This document shows positions 24,217 through 34,023 of a DNA stretch of 64,000 bases, one piece after another. Under the pieces are notes generated by a model. It saw only the letters and a program-made list of their open reading frames with translations. It did not search any database and was not told the DNA's origin. The stretch lies in IMG/VR virus record IMGVR_UViG_3300012931_000019, positions 18,154-82,153 of that record; one strand, 5' to 3'. How positions within the stretch are numbered: the first letter of the stretch is position 1; each line of letters starts with the position of its first letter. Made by a program: the position numbers and the translations under genes. Source of the DNA: a virus.

Positions 24217-25951
24217 TTATAAAAATTTTCAATCAGATAATAAAAAAAATACTGCCAATAGAAGTGATGTGAATAACCCAGAATTTAATCCAACAGTTTC
24301 TGCTTTAGGTGAAACAGAAAAAGAAAATTTTAACAGAAGTCTTAATAATTACATAAGATTTGTAAGTTGGGCGCGTTGGTATCCCGATTTATTTCTAGAT
24401 TTAATTAAACCAAAAACTGGTGGTATTACATTGGATTTAGATCAACGAATATTTTTACGTTCCTTATTACGTTTTGTTAGTACTTATGGAGTGTTTCCGC
24501 GTGGATATGGAAAAACGTTTATTGAAGCATTAGGAATGTTTATTGTTAGTATATTTTTTCCTAATGTAGAATTGGCATTAACTGCACAAACCAAACAAAA
24601 TGCCGCTGAACTTCTGAAAGCAAAATATAATGAAATAATTAAATATTATCCTATATTAAAGAATGAAATAATGGGCAATCCCAAATTTTCAAAAGACGAT
24701 GCAGAAGTCAATTTTATGAATAATGGGAGAATTGATATCCTTGCTAATTCAAAATCAAGTTTAGGACAAAGAAGAAAAAGAATAAATGTTGAAGAATCAA
24801 ATATTGTTGATAAAGATTTATTTGATAATGTTATAACTCCAATAGTAGAAGTTCCTAGACTTACATGTGGTAAATTAGCTATTCGTGACCCAGAAGAATT
24901 AAATCAACAAATTAATTATTTTACAACTACTGGATTTCGTGGTTCAGACGAACACATTAGAACAATTCAAATGTGTAAAAATATGATTAATCTTACTGGA
25001 GATATAGTATTGGGGAGTAATTGGCTTCTTCCTTGTTGGTATGGAAGAGGATCAAGTAAATCTCAAATATTTGAAAAAAAGAAAAAGATGTCTCCTATTG
25101 CATTTGCTCAAAATTATGAAGAAAAATGGGTAGGTAATGTTGATGGTGCATTAGTTAGTATTAACAAGGTTTTAAAATTAAGGAATTTATCAGAGCCTAA
25201 AAATAAAGGTGATAGTAAATATGAATATGTGTTGGGTGTTGACGTGGCACGTTCACAAAATACTGCTAATAATCAATCTTCTGTAGCGGTTTTTGAAATA
25301 CATAGAAATTCAAATCATAAAATTATTGAATTGCCATTAGTTAATTTATATACAATTTCTAATGCTAAAAATTTTACAACTCAATCATTAGAAATTAAGA
25401 GAATCAAAAATAAATTTGGCGCAAAGATGGTAATTTGTGATAGTAATGGTTTGGGTGTCGGATTAATTGATGCTTTAATGAAAGAAACTTTTGATCCAGA
25501 TACAGGAGAAAATCTAGGTTGTTGGGATACAATTAATACTGATGCGGAACCGGAAATATCTGGTGCAGAAAGGTGTATTTATGATTTAAAACCACAATCA
25601 GCACAGAGCAATATTATTGTAAATTTCATTGATGTAGTAGAAAGCGGTAAAATGAGACTGCTTGAGAAACATAATGATATAGATTATGAATTTGATGATA
25701 GGGAAAATTATGTTGAAAATATTTTACCTTTTATTCAAACAGACTTCCTAATTGAAGAAATATCAAATTTACAGTTAAAAACATTGCCTAAAGGTGGAAT
25801 AACAATAGAAAGAGTTAATACTAAATATAATAAAGACCGTTTTTCAGCAGTTGCTTACGGTGCTTGGTATATTATTAATTTTGAAGATAACTATGTAGAT
25901 GATAGTGGACAAAGTGATCTAGAATTTCTTGCACAATTTGCAATGTTTTAA
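24200..25951 (+). CDS. terL: Terminase large subunit
   Basis: The protein of about 583 residues has the packaging ATPase: Walker A-like PRGYGKTF (about 100-107), LALTAQTKQNAAELL, and Walker B INVEES (about 198). The C-terminal RNase H-like nuclease begins with YVLGVDVARS, then VICDSNGLGVGL and DRFSAVAYGAWYI near the end. It cuts and pumps phage DNA into proheads through the portal. GTG 24200 and ATG 24209 are both possible starts; both overlap the preceding gene by under 20 bases. Confidence 0.92.
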   Translation: MNQMSSYKNFQSDNKKNTANRSDVNNPEFNPTVSALGETEKENFNRSLNNYIRFVSWARWYPDLFLDLIKPKTGGITLDLDQRIFLRSLLRFVSTYGVFPRGYGKTFIEALGMFIVSIFFPNVELALTAQTKQNAAELLKAKYNEIIKYYPILKNEIMGNPKFSKDDAEVNFMNNGRIDILANSKSSLGQRRKRINVEESNIVDKDLFDNVITPIVEVPRLTCGKLAIRDPEELNQQINYFTTTGFRGSDEHIRTIQMCKNMINLTGDIVLGSNWLLPCWYGRGSSKSQIFEKKKKMSPIAFAQNYEEKWVGNVDGALVSINKVLKLRNLSEPKNKGDSKYEYVLGVDVARSQNTANNQSSVAVFEIHRNSNHKIIELPLVNLYTISNAKNFTTQSLEIKRIKNKFGAKMVICDSNGLGVGLIDALMKETFDPDTGENLGCWDTINTDAEPEISGAERCIYDLKPQSAQSNIIVNFIDVVESGKMRLLEKHNDIDYEFDDRENYVENILPFIQTDFLIEEISNLQLKTLPKGGITIERVNTKYNKDRFSAVAYGAWYIINFEDNYVDDSGQSDLEFLAQFAMF

Positions 25952-26009
25952 TTTAAATAAAGTTATAAATAAAATAATATATATTATTATTGAAAGGAGG
26001 TAAGTTCTA

Positions 26010-27659
26010 TTGTCTCAAAAGAGCAGTCGTTATAAAAATACTAATAAAAATATAAATACTAAAAATATTAGTTCTAATATTCAAAATGAAGAATTGTCAC
26101 AAGATGAATTATATGATGTTCTTGAATTTGCAAGGAGAGTATATAGTGGCAATATAACACCAAATGTATATACACCTGAACTTACCAATGCAAGGATGAA
26201 GGATTTAAATTTAAACCCTTTGTCTGCAACTGAAACAAATATAGAAACGGCATTAAAAGACCCTAAAAATAATGAAAGACAATTAATTGGTTACAGTGAA
26301 TTCTTTTATTTAACATCTATGATTTATAAAAGAATGCTTGGATACATAGCACAAATGCCTTCTTTTGATTATACAGTTACTTGTATTAATGCAAAGAAAG
26401 AAGATTATAAATCTGAGAAATATCAAAAAGATATGGATGCGGTTTATGGTTTCCTAGACAAGTTTGATGTTAAAAAAGAATTCAAACAAATTATGGATCA
26501 ACTACTTTTAAATGAGACTTATTATGGCGTTTTAAGAGATGAGTCAACAGATAAATTTGCATTTCAACAGCTTCCAAATGATTATTGTAAATTAACTGGT
26601 AGATGTGAATATTCTTTGTTATTTGACTTTAATATGATTTACTTTTTTAGTCAGGTTGGAGTGGATTTAAGATCATTTCCAAGGATTTTTACAGAATATT
26701 ATAATAGAGTACTTGATATGAAGAATAATGGTTATTTACCTTCTAGTACTTTAGATAAAAGAACTGGTGAATGGGTCTATTGGGTTCAAACAAGTCCTGA
26801 AGATGGCATGTTCGCATTTAAATTTAATATTGGGAATGTAACATCTATACCGTATTTTGCACCGTTGTTTTCTGATGTGGTGCTTGCTCCATTAATGAGA
26901 AATTTGCAAAAAAATGTTAATATCCTCAAGGCACAAAAAATATTAGTAGGTTTGATTCCTTTATTAAAAGACCCTAAAAGTGGAAGTGTAAAAGATGCAG
27001 TTGCTATTGAAGCAACGACATTAGGTAACTTTTTAGGACTTTTAAAAGCAGGACTTCATGAAAGCGTGAAGGTCGGCGGCGTTCCTTTCTCTGATCTAAA
27101 AGAAATAGATTTTGATACAACTAACACAAACATTATGGATGATTATACAAAGACTACCTCTGCAATGTCTGGAATAAATAGCAGATTAATATTTGCAAAT
27201 GATAAAATGTCTAATGCTGAAACGCAAGCTTCTATTGATGTTGATGAATATTTGACTCTTCATATTTACAATCAATTTAATCAGTGTATGGATTTTCAGA
27301 TTAATAAGTTAACTGAGAATTTTAAATTTAAGTTTAAATTTCAAGGAACTGAATTTAAATCAAATAGGCAATTTAGACTTGATAATGCAATTAAACTTGC
27401 TGAACATGGGGTTGTTTTATATCAACAAATTGCCGCCAGCATTGGGATTGAACCTCATGATTTTATTCGTCAATTAGAAGAAGGACAGGCGATGGGATTT
27501 GTAGATTTATTAACGCCTATGATTAGTATGTATCAAACTAATGGTAATGAATCAATAGATAAAGGTGGAAGAGAACGAAAATCTGATAATGAATTAACTG
27601 ATTCAGGTTCCGCGACTCGTGATAACGGTTCTAATTTAGGTCGAGGTGGAAAAATATGA
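26010..27659 (+). CDS. Portal protein
   Basis: TTG 26010 follows AAAGGAGGTAAG at ideal spacing. The 549-residue protein has portal-like features: ETYYGVLRDESTDKFAFQQLP, LAPLMRNLQKNVNILKAQKI (stem helices), STTLGNF and SAMSGINSRLIFANDKMSNAETQ followed by a long helical barrel. Length and place right after terL fit. It forms the twelve-part ring through which DNA passes. The C-terminus is a disordered, charged tail. Confidence 0.85.
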   Translation: MSQKSSRYKNTNKNINTKNISSNIQNEELSQDELYDVLEFARRVYSGNITPNVYTPELTNARMKDLNLNPLSATETNIETALKDPKNNERQLIGYSEFFYLTSMIYKRMLGYIAQMPSFDYTVTCINAKKEDYKSEKYQKDMDAVYGFLDKFDVKKEFKQIMDQLLLNETYYGVLRDESTDKFAFQQLPNDYCKLTGRCEYSLLFDFNMIYFFSQVGVDLRSFPRIFTEYYNRVLDMKNNGYLPSSTLDKRTGEWVYWVQTSPEDGMFAFKFNIGNVTSIPYFAPLFSDVVLAPLMRNLQKNVNILKAQKILVGLIPLLKDPKSGSVKDAVAIEATTLGNFLGLLKAGLHESVKVGGVPFSDLKEIDFDTTNTNIMDDYTKTTSAMSGINSRLIFANDKMSNAETQASIDVDEYLTLHIYNQFNQCMDFQINKLTENFKFKFKFQGTEFKSNRQFRLDNAIKLAEHGVVLYQQIAASIGIEPHDFIRQLEEGQAMGFVDLLTPMISMYQTNGNESIDKGGRERKSDNELTDSGSATRDNGSNLGRGGKI

Positions 27660-27696
27660 TAGAACGAAAATCGTTGATTAAGGTAGGTGAGAATAT

Positions 27697-28221
27697 TTGG
27701 CAAATAGTTTAATAAATGAGAAAGTAGAGAACAGTTTAAATTTGATAATTAAAGAATTTTTCTGGGGTAATAGATTATTGGATCGTATAATGACGAATCT
27801 TGTAATTATGTTTGTAATGCCTAAAACAGAATCAACACTTCATATTCCTCTGGCTCATAAATACCCATTATTTTCAGATGAATTAGGCGGATATATGGAA
27901 AGAAGAAATTGTTTAGTTGGGTATTTAGATACTCCCGCCGATATGACTGTGTATAATACCCCATTAGAAGCATTTCAGAAATATTTAGATTATCAGGTAG
28001 AATTAGAAGACTTGATTCAAGAAGCGATGAATGTAGCTATAGATGAAGGTGATATAATGACAAAAAAGTTTCTTAATAACCTTTTATTAGAAGTTGGTGT
28101 TTATACTAATCAGGCTTTATTATTAGTTGATAAGGCTGGAATGTATGGTAATGATAAGTTTGCTTGGATGATGATGGATGAACATGCAGAAAGTTTATTA
28201 CTTCCAGAATTACAAGGATGA
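27697..28221 (+). CDS. Helical protein, possible ferritin-like fold
   Basis: TTG 27697 follows AGGTAGGTGAGAATA. The 174-residue protein looks like a four-helix bundle. The segment QEAMNVAIDEGDIMTKKFL and LLEVGVYTNQALLLVDKAG recalls the ferritin/Dps pattern (A.dEgD..T..fl...l.E), although the N-terminal metal ligands are less clear. It lies between portal and the prohead protease. A ferritin-like role is inference; a head assembly role is also possible. Confidence 0.5.
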   Translation: MANSLINEKVENSLNLIIKEFFWGNRLLDRIMTNLVIMFVMPKTESTLHIPLAHKYPLFSDELGGYMERRNCLVGYLDTPADMTVYNTPLEAFQKYLDYQVELEDLIQEAMNVAIDEGDIMTKKFLNNLLLEVGVYTNQALLLVDKAGMYGNDKFAWMMMDEHAESLLLPELQG

Positions 28222-28231
28222 TGATTAAATT

Positions 28232-28423
28232 ATGAAGTTGAAAAGTAAATATATGAAATGTTTTAATCAAAAAAAATATGAAGAACTCCTTTCTTGTGGA
28301 TATAAGTTTTTATATGAACAGAATGGAGTTTATTATTTTGAAAACAATGAACATTTAACAAGAAAATTCAGTGGTGAAGATGTTTTGGAAGGTACTAAAA
28401 CCTCAACCTATATTGGATTATAA
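28232..28423 (+). CDS. Small hypothetical protein (63 aa)
   Basis: This small protein (MKLKSKYMKCFNQKKYEELL start) contains YKFLYEQNGVYYFENNEHL. It follows the preceding gene by 10 bases, with GGATGATGATTAA as a weak binding site. Similar small proteins of unknown role occur near portal genes. Confidence 0.5.
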   Translation: MKLKSKYMKCFNQKKYEELLSCGYKFLYEQNGVYYFENNEHLTRKFSGEDVLEGTKTSTYIGL

Positions 28424-28449
28424 AAATTAGAGAAAGGAGGTTTGTGCTT

Positions 28450-30612
28450 TTGAAAGAAGTTATAAATTTTGAATCCGAACTTTTTAATCTTTCTAAAATC
28501 AATCCATTAGTTACTAGATATAAGCTTTTTATAGCATATCCAGATGAACCAGCAAACAATTATATTTTTAGTAAAGAAGTTTTAACTAATTTATCTCCAA
28601 CAATTCGTGGTTGCCCTGTAGTAGCAGGATTTATGAATGGTGAAGATGGTAGTCTTCTTGGGGGACATGAAGGAGATTACGCCATTAACCAAAGTAATAG
28701 ATTAAAACCTACTCCAACTCCTATTCCTGTTGGTTTTTGTGCTTATGATATTGATCCTTGGTTTGAATTGTATCAAAAAAGAGAATATTTAACAACATTT
28801 ATCTATATCTGGGACGGTAGATTTCCTGAACTCGAAAATTTGTCTGAGAGAAAGATATTTCAATCAATGGAAGTTGCTGTGGATGATAAACAAGAAGGAA
28901 GTTATAAAATAGTACAAGAAGCATGGGCAATTGGACTGTGTTTACTTGAAAATGTAGACCCCGCTTTTAAAAATTCTCATATAGAGTTGTTTTCTAAATC
29001 TGATAATAAAATTCAAGTTGAAACAGATAAATTAAAAAATGAATTTGAGCATTTTACAGATAAATATGCTGATTTGGATTTTTCTATTCCTAAAAAGGTT
29101 AAAACCAATGTTCAATTAGGTTTGGATTTACATAGTGAATATGGTCATGGTGGAACTACCGTTGCAATATCTCTTGCTAGGTATTTGATTAAAAATACTA
29201 ATATTGTCCCTGAAAAAATCAGGAAAATTTCAAGTTATTTTTCCAGACATACAGGAGAAGATTTAGGAGAAGAAGATTCTAATAAATATATTTCTTGGCA
29301 ACTTTATGGTGGAGATGAAGGATATAAATGGTCTACTAAAATAGTTGATGAAATGAATAAAATTGATGAAACAAAACTCTCATATATGAGTTTAAATAAA
29401 GAAGGTGAGATTTTGATTAAGAAGTTTTCTGTAGACGAAGACAAACTTGGAAAATCATCTGCAATTGATATTAAAAATGATAAAGAGAGTTCTGCCGCTG
29501 GTGAATGGTCAGACCCCGGAGCCACTTTATTAAATAAGTTATTAGAAGCAAGCAATCATACGTCATTAGTTGATGAAGCTTATTTAGTGATTGATGGAAG
29601 TAATTCTGATAATTTATCTACTGATGATGTACATTATCCACATCATGTAATAAAAGATGAAGATTTGGTAGTTCATTATCGTGGAGTGCAAGCCGCTTTA
29701 AGTAGAGCAAGATCACAAGGATTAACTGGTGAACCAATTTCACATTTAAAGAGACATTATAAAGAACTTGGCTTGAATATGGATAATTTTGCAGAATTCG
29801 ATTTAACCGAGGAAGATTATAATTATATGTTTGCAGATGAAAAAGAAAAGGAGGAAGGTGACAAGGTGAGTATAGAATTTAGTTTAAATTCAGATCAGGT
29901 AAGAGAAATTTTAAGAAATGCATTGTCTGAATATAAATATACGTGTGGAGATTATGAATACAATAAATTTTATGTTGAAACTTATGATGATACTTATGTT
30001 TATGTTTATGACTGTGAAGATGGAAAATGTTACGGGATTACATATCAATTAGAAGATATGATTGCTACGATTGACATTGAAAGTAAAAAATTGGTTATTG
30101 GTGGTGGCTTTGAATTCGTTGATGAAAATAAAGGTGAAGGAGCCGAAATGTCTTCTAATGCTAACGTAGACAATGGTGCAATGGAAGCTCTTAATGAAAA
30201 TGCCGCAGAACAAAATAAAAAATTAGCGGATGAACAATTGGAAGTTGATGATAAAGACAAGGTTATTGCGGGACTCCAAGAAGAAATGTCTAAAATGAAA
30301 GACGATATGGATGTTTATATGAAAGAAAATGAAGAATTGAAAACATATAAAGCCGATATTGAAGAGCAAAATAAAAATTTTGAAGTAGAAGCTACTTTGA
30401 AAGAAGTTATGAGTGTTTTACCAGAAGAAGAAGTTGAAGCTTGCAGAACGTCAGCAAAAGAATTCTCATTAGAAAACATTGGTGGTTGGAAGAATGAAGT
30501 TCAGGCAAAGGCTTTTAAATTTTCTAAGGGTATCCCCGATAAAGAACCATTTGTAAGAATGCCTTTTGTAGAAAATAAACCGAAAACTGAAAAGAAAGGT
30601 TTATGGGATTAA
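28450..30612 (+). CDS. Prohead protease-scaffold with two inserted domains
   Basis: TTG 28450 has AAAGGAGG at good spacing. The N-terminal 200 residues look like a prohead protease (IRGCPVVAGFMNGEDGS, LLGGHEGDYAIN with a candidate catalytic histidine, FQSMEVAVDDKQ with a candidate serine). Then come two domains known from many phage head proteins: residues about 215-310 (LDLHSEYGHGGTTVAISLAR, KISSYFSRHTGE, YGGDEGYKW) and about 375-450 (STDDVHYPHHVIKDEDLVVH, SHLKRHYKELGL). The last 200 residues are an acidic coiled coil expected to act as scaffold. Fusion of protease, inserts and scaffold makes it longer (721 residues) than usual. Confidence 0.75.
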   Translation: MKEVINFESELFNLSKINPLVTRYKLFIAYPDEPANNYIFSKEVLTNLSPTIRGCPVVAGFMNGEDGSLLGGHEGDYAINQSNRLKPTPTPIPVGFCAYDIDPWFELYQKREYLTTFIYIWDGRFPELENLSERKIFQSMEVAVDDKQEGSYKIVQEAWAIGLCLLENVDPAFKNSHIELFSKSDNKIQVETDKLKNEFEHFTDKYADLDFSIPKKVKTNVQLGLDLHSEYGHGGTTVAISLARYLIKNTNIVPEKIRKISSYFSRHTGEDLGEEDSNKYISWQLYGGDEGYKWSTKIVDEMNKIDETKLSYMSLNKEGEILIKKFSVDEDKLGKSSAIDIKNDKESSAAGEWSDPGATLLNKLLEASNHTSLVDEAYLVIDGSNSDNLSTDDVHYPHHVIKDEDLVVHYRGVQAALSRARSQGLTGEPISHLKRHYKELGLNMDNFAEFDLTEEDYNYMFADEKEKEEGDKVSIEFSLNSDQVREILRNALSEYKYTCGDYEYNKFYVETYDDTYVYVYDCEDGKCYGITYQLEDMIATIDIESKKLVIGGGFEFVDENKGEGAEMSSNANVDNGAMEALNENAAEQNKKLADEQLEVDDKDKVIAGLQEEMSKMKDDMDVYMKENEELKTYKADIEEQNKNFEVEATLKEVMSVLPEEEVEACRTSAKEFSLENIGGWKNEVQAKAFKFSKGIPDKEPFVRMPFVENKPKTEKKGLWD

Positions 30613-30640
30613 TTATAAATATAAATAAGGAGGAAATTTC

Positions 30641-31336
30641 ATGGCAATTAGTGATGTTATTAAGGCTAAACTTAATAAAATGAATAGAGCCGCGCAAGAT
30701 GCAGAATTGGGAACATTGATTCAGGGATTTCAAGTAATGACCCCTAATTCAACATCTGGAACTATATTAACAAAAACATATTTTGCACCCGCCGTTTCTG
30801 CCGCAGTTAGTGGTATTTCTTATCATAAGTTATTTGCCGTTGGTGATGTGACTGGAACTACAGCTTATGGTTTTGGTGATCCAACTAAACCAACTACTGG
30901 TATTATGGGATGCTTCGGGCGAACTGCTATTGCAACTGCCGCAGTTACAGATACAGCCGCAGATTTTAGAGTAATTAATAAACTTGTAAATACAGGGGCA
31001 AATAATCTTCAGGGAGCTTATATTAAGGCTAAGAATTATTCTACGGGTACTGTCGGGGGAGATTTAGTAGGTGCGTTTATTGAAACAGTTAATGATGGTA
31101 CTGTAACTGGTAAAACAATTGGATTAAAACTTGGCAAAGATACGGGTGCTATAAATGCGGATATTCAGTTTACAAGTGGTGCTTATTTTGTTGCTTTAAC
31201 TACTGCAATAACAGCAAATTCAACAACCACTACTGCACCGGCTGGAAGCATTGGGGTTACTACTAATGCAACAGGCGTTGGAAAATTATTTATGTCAGAT
31301 GGTAGCAAGTGGCAATATGCTTCGGTTTCGGCATAA
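30641..31336 (+). CDS. Head fiber or decoration-like protein
   Basis: ATG 30641 follows AAGGAGGAAATTTC. The 231-residue protein has a helical N-terminus and a long Thr/Ala/Gly-rich beta region with repeats of TGT/TTT type, ending KLFMSDGSKWQYASVSA, a motif typical of phage head-fiber and tail-fiber C-termini. Position between protease and capsid fits a capsid surface fiber. Confidence 0.6.
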   Translation: MAISDVIKAKLNKMNRAAQDAELGTLIQGFQVMTPNSTSGTILTKTYFAPAVSAAVSGISYHKLFAVGDVTGTTAYGFGDPTKPTTGIMGCFGRTAIATAAVTDTAADFRVINKLVNTGANNLQGAYIKAKNYSTGTVGGDLVGAFIETVNDGTVTGKTIGLKLGKDTGAINADIQFTSGAYFVALTTAITANSTTTTAPAGSIGVTTNATGVGKLFMSDGSKWQYASVSA

Positions 31337-31350
31337 GTTGGAGGACATAA

Positions 31351-31482
31351 ATGAATATTGATTCATTGAATGAAAGGAAACAAACTCTTGAAGAACAACT
31401 AGAACAAGCTATGGCAAATGTAAATGCTATTATGGGTGCAATTCAAGAAGTTGATTATTGGATAAATCAAATTAAAAATTAA
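31351..31482 (+). CDS. Very small helical protein (43 aa)
   Basis: ATG 31351 follows TTGGAGGACATAA. The product (MNIDSLNERKQTLEEQLEQA start) is one long amphipathic helix, likely a coiled coil. It sits between two virion protein genes in the same direction with tight spacing, so it is probably real. Confidence 0.6.
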   Translation: MNIDSLNERKQTLEEQLEQAMANVNAIMGAIQEVDYWINQIKN

Positions 31483-31516
31483 AATGAAAAAGAATAATTA
31501 AATGGAGGTATAAAAC

Positions 31517-32065
31517 ATGTCAAATCATGCGATTTTAGTTCAAGATTCTGTACAGGCGATGAACATTGATGCTTATAATAGAAAAGCAAAAGGTTCTGCC
31601 GATATCGATAACGGTAATGTATTTTATTTAGCCGCAAAAACAGGTACTGCTGGTGAAGGTGAAGTTTGGAGTGCAACACAGCCAGCTACTGGAAGTGGAT
31701 TGTTATTTTCTTTACATTATATTGGTACATCTTATGTGTCTATTGCTGATGGTTCAGTAGGAACACAAAGAGCTACGGCATATCAATTTGAAGTGGTAAA
31801 TAATGATACTGGTATGTGGATGGCTTATAGTCCTGAAATTGTTACTGTTGTAACTGCATCTGGTAAAATATATAAGGGAATTGATCCCGATCCCAGAGAT
31901 TTCACGAATGTTTCTGGTGAGGTATTTGACGCTTTTAAGCCGCAGGTTGGTGATCTTATTACAATGACCGCTGATGGTATTACTGGTAGTAAAACAACTG
32001 GAGATTATGCTGTTGCAACTAATGGTCAATATGCTCTTGCGTGGGCTTCTGCCGCTAATAGCTAA
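31517..32065 (+). CDS. Probable capsid decoration protein
   Basis: ATG 31517 follows TGGAGGTATAAAAC. The 182-residue protein (MSNHAILVQDSVQAMNIDAY start) is beta-rich and acidic, with VWSATQPATGSGLLFSLHYIG. Placement directly before the major capsid gene is typical of decoration or stabilising proteins. No signature motif. Confidence 0.55.
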   Translation: MSNHAILVQDSVQAMNIDAYNRKAKGSADIDNGNVFYLAAKTGTAGEGEVWSATQPATGSGLLFSLHYIGTSYVSIADGSVGTQRATAYQFEVVNNDTGMWMAYSPEIVTVVTASGKIYKGIDPDPRDFTNVSGEVFDAFKPQVGDLITMTADGITGSKTTGDYAVATNGQYALAWASAANS

Positions 32066-32121
32066 AATTAATTAACTAAAATTATAAATATTGTAAAAAT
32101 TATTAAGGAGGAAATAAATTC

Positions 32122-33240
32122 ATGATTACAAGAATTCCGAACAATGTAGTAGCCTTTGCGGGTGAAAAAATTGACATATATAAGCAGTTTAAAGACTACT
32201 TTAATCACTATCATGATAAGAATGGTAGCAGAAAGGGATTGTATAGCGAAACTAATAGTGAAGGTAAAATCGTTTCCCTTTCTGATAAAGAAGAGAGAAT
32301 CAATAAGGCTGTAATGGAAGAGATAGCTAGAATGGCTAATTTACCTACAGTTGAAGGTATCGCCCCAGAAGTATTGGCTACTCATCCGTCTTATGCATGG
32401 GCTACTTTTGCAGTAATTGGTGCGATGGTTGATACAATTCTGCCTGATGCATTGATTGACTCTATTGGACTTTATACTGATGTTAGAGTTGCTGGATATG
32501 GTAATTCTCTTTCATTTGATATTAAACCAAGAGACTTATTTGTAGTTTCTAAGGGTTCTAAGAATAAGAGATATGGAGAAGTACATAAGCAGTTTAATGG
32601 TCAGGTTACGCTTGCTCCAGAATTTCATGATATTACGGTTCAGGTTTCACTTTATAATGTTCTTGCAGGAAAAGAAAATCTGGCTGAATTCGCAATGAAA
32701 GCGGCGAAATCTCTTGAAGCACAGATGACTATTGATGCATTCACTGCATTCAATACTGCTATGGGTGCACTTGACAATGCTGGTGATGATGCTCTTAGAT
32801 TTTCTGGATATTCTCAATCTACTCTTGTTGAACTTGCTCAGAAAGTAACGGCTTGGAATGGTGGTAATAAGGCGGTTATCGTAGGAACGCAATTGGCGGC
32901 TCAGAATGTATTACCTGAAGATGCAAACTACAGATATGAAATTGATAGCGAATTTGTAAAGATTGGTTATATTAAGACTGCGTTTAATTACGATGTTATG
33001 GTTTTACCGCAGGTTGCTGATTATAGAACACCGTTTAAGCTTGCGCTGGATGATACTAAACTTTATGTATTATCTCCATCTGCTAATAAAATTATTAAGA
33101 TGGGTCTTGGTGGAGCAACTATTTCTATTACTAATGGTGTGTATGACAATGCCAATCTTTCTCAGAACACTACAATGAAGAAAGAATGGGCAACTGCTGT
33201 AGCCACAAACGCTGTCGCGGGTGTAATTGAACTTTCGTAA
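32122..33240 (+). CDS. Major capsid protein, HK97 fold
   Basis: ATG 32122 follows AAGGAGGAAATAAATTC. The 372-residue protein has an N-terminal helical arm, an E-loop-like stretch (SKGSKNKRYGEVHKQFNGQV), a spine-helix region (LAEFAMKAAKSLEAQMTIDA) and a P-domain end (ANKIIKMGLGGATISIT). Size, position after the scaffold and strong downstream terminator all fit the main shell protein. It would be one of the best expressed genes. Confidence 0.82.
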   Translation: MITRIPNNVVAFAGEKIDIYKQFKDYFNHYHDKNGSRKGLYSETNSEGKIVSLSDKEERINKAVMEEIARMANLPTVEGIAPEVLATHPSYAWATFAVIGAMVDTILPDALIDSIGLYTDVRVAGYGNSLSFDIKPRDLFVVSKGSKNKRYGEVHKQFNGQVTLAPEFHDITVQVSLYNVLAGKENLAEFAMKAAKSLEAQMTIDAFTAFNTAMGALDNAGDDALRFSGYSQSTLVELAQKVTAWNGGNKAVIVGTQLAAQNVLPEDANYRYEIDSEFVKIGYIKTAFNYDVMVLPQVADYRTPFKLALDDTKLYVLSPSANKIIKMGLGGATISITNGVYDNANLSQNTTMKKEWATAVATNAVAGVIELS

Positions 33241-33251
33241 TAAAAATATAA

Positions 33252-33280
33252 AGAGAAGGGTAATCCCCTTCTCTTTATTA
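33252..33280 (+). terminator. Factor-independent terminator after the capsid gene
   Basis: AGAGAAGGG (33252-33260) pairs with CCCTTCTCT (33266-33274), then TTATTA. It lies 12 bases past the capsid stop and probably sets capsid mRNA apart from downstream genes. Confidence 0.8.
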
Positions 33281-33321
33281 TAAAATTTAGAAAATAAAGA
33301 ATAAAAGGAGAATAAATAAAA

Positions 33322-34011
33322 ATGGCCGGAAGACCTAAAGGTAGTGGTGCTACATCAAAGAGTGCAACACCAAAAAATAATGAATCTGATATAAAAAAAG
33401 AAAATGAACAATTAAAAAAAGAATTAGATGAAATTAAAAAGATGTTAGCAGGACTTACTCAAAATAAATCTGAAAAAGTAGAGGTTAAGAGTGAAGCTAA
33501 TTACATAATTGAAGATAATGAAGTTGAAATTAAACAGAATAAATATATTAAAGTAATGTCTCTTACTTTTGGTAAGTTGGTTTTATCAACTGAAGGTAAA
33601 GGCAGAGGGAAAATATTTGTTTTTAACAAGTTTGGAGAAGTTAAGAATATTATTTATTCCGATTTGGCGAATTTAATTCATCATCAACAGACATTTGCCG
33701 AAGCAGGAAAGTTTTATATTTTTGATAAAAATGTAGTGAGAAATCACGGGTTAGATGAATACTATGCAAAATTTTTAACCAAAGAAATTATAGAAAATAT
33801 ACTCAATTATAATAGAGATGAAATTATAAATCTTTTCAATCATACTACCACATCTCAACAAGAAACAATAGTTAATATTTTAATTAAGAAAATTGTTGAA
33901 GGTGAAGATGTTGATATAGCAAAAGTAGACATAATTTCAAGACTTTCAGACACAAATATTTATGATATTGCAAGGGATAAAATTCAAGAAAAAGAATTAT
34001 TAAAAGAATAG
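33322..34011 (+). CDS. Hypothetical head-region protein
   Basis: ATG 33322 follows AAAAGGAGAATAAATAAA. The 229-residue protein starts MAGRPKGSGATSKSATPKNN, a disordered basic tail, followed by a coiled coil (EQLKKELDEIKKML), then a folded domain with KVMSLTFGKLVLSTEGKGRG. It could be a capsid-associated or internal protein. No family recognised. Confidence 0.65.
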   Translation: MAGRPKGSGATSKSATPKNNESDIKKENEQLKKELDEIKKMLAGLTQNKSEKVEVKSEANYIIEDNEVEIKQNKYIKVMSLTFGKLVLSTEGKGRGKIFVFNKFGEVKNIIYSDLANLIHHQQTFAEAGKFYIFDKNVVRNHGLDEYYAKFLTKEIIENILNYNRDEIINLFNHTTTSQQETIVNILIKKIVEGEDVDIAKVDIISRLSDTNIYDIARDKIQEKELLKE

Positions 34012-34023
34012 TGAGGTGAAAAT

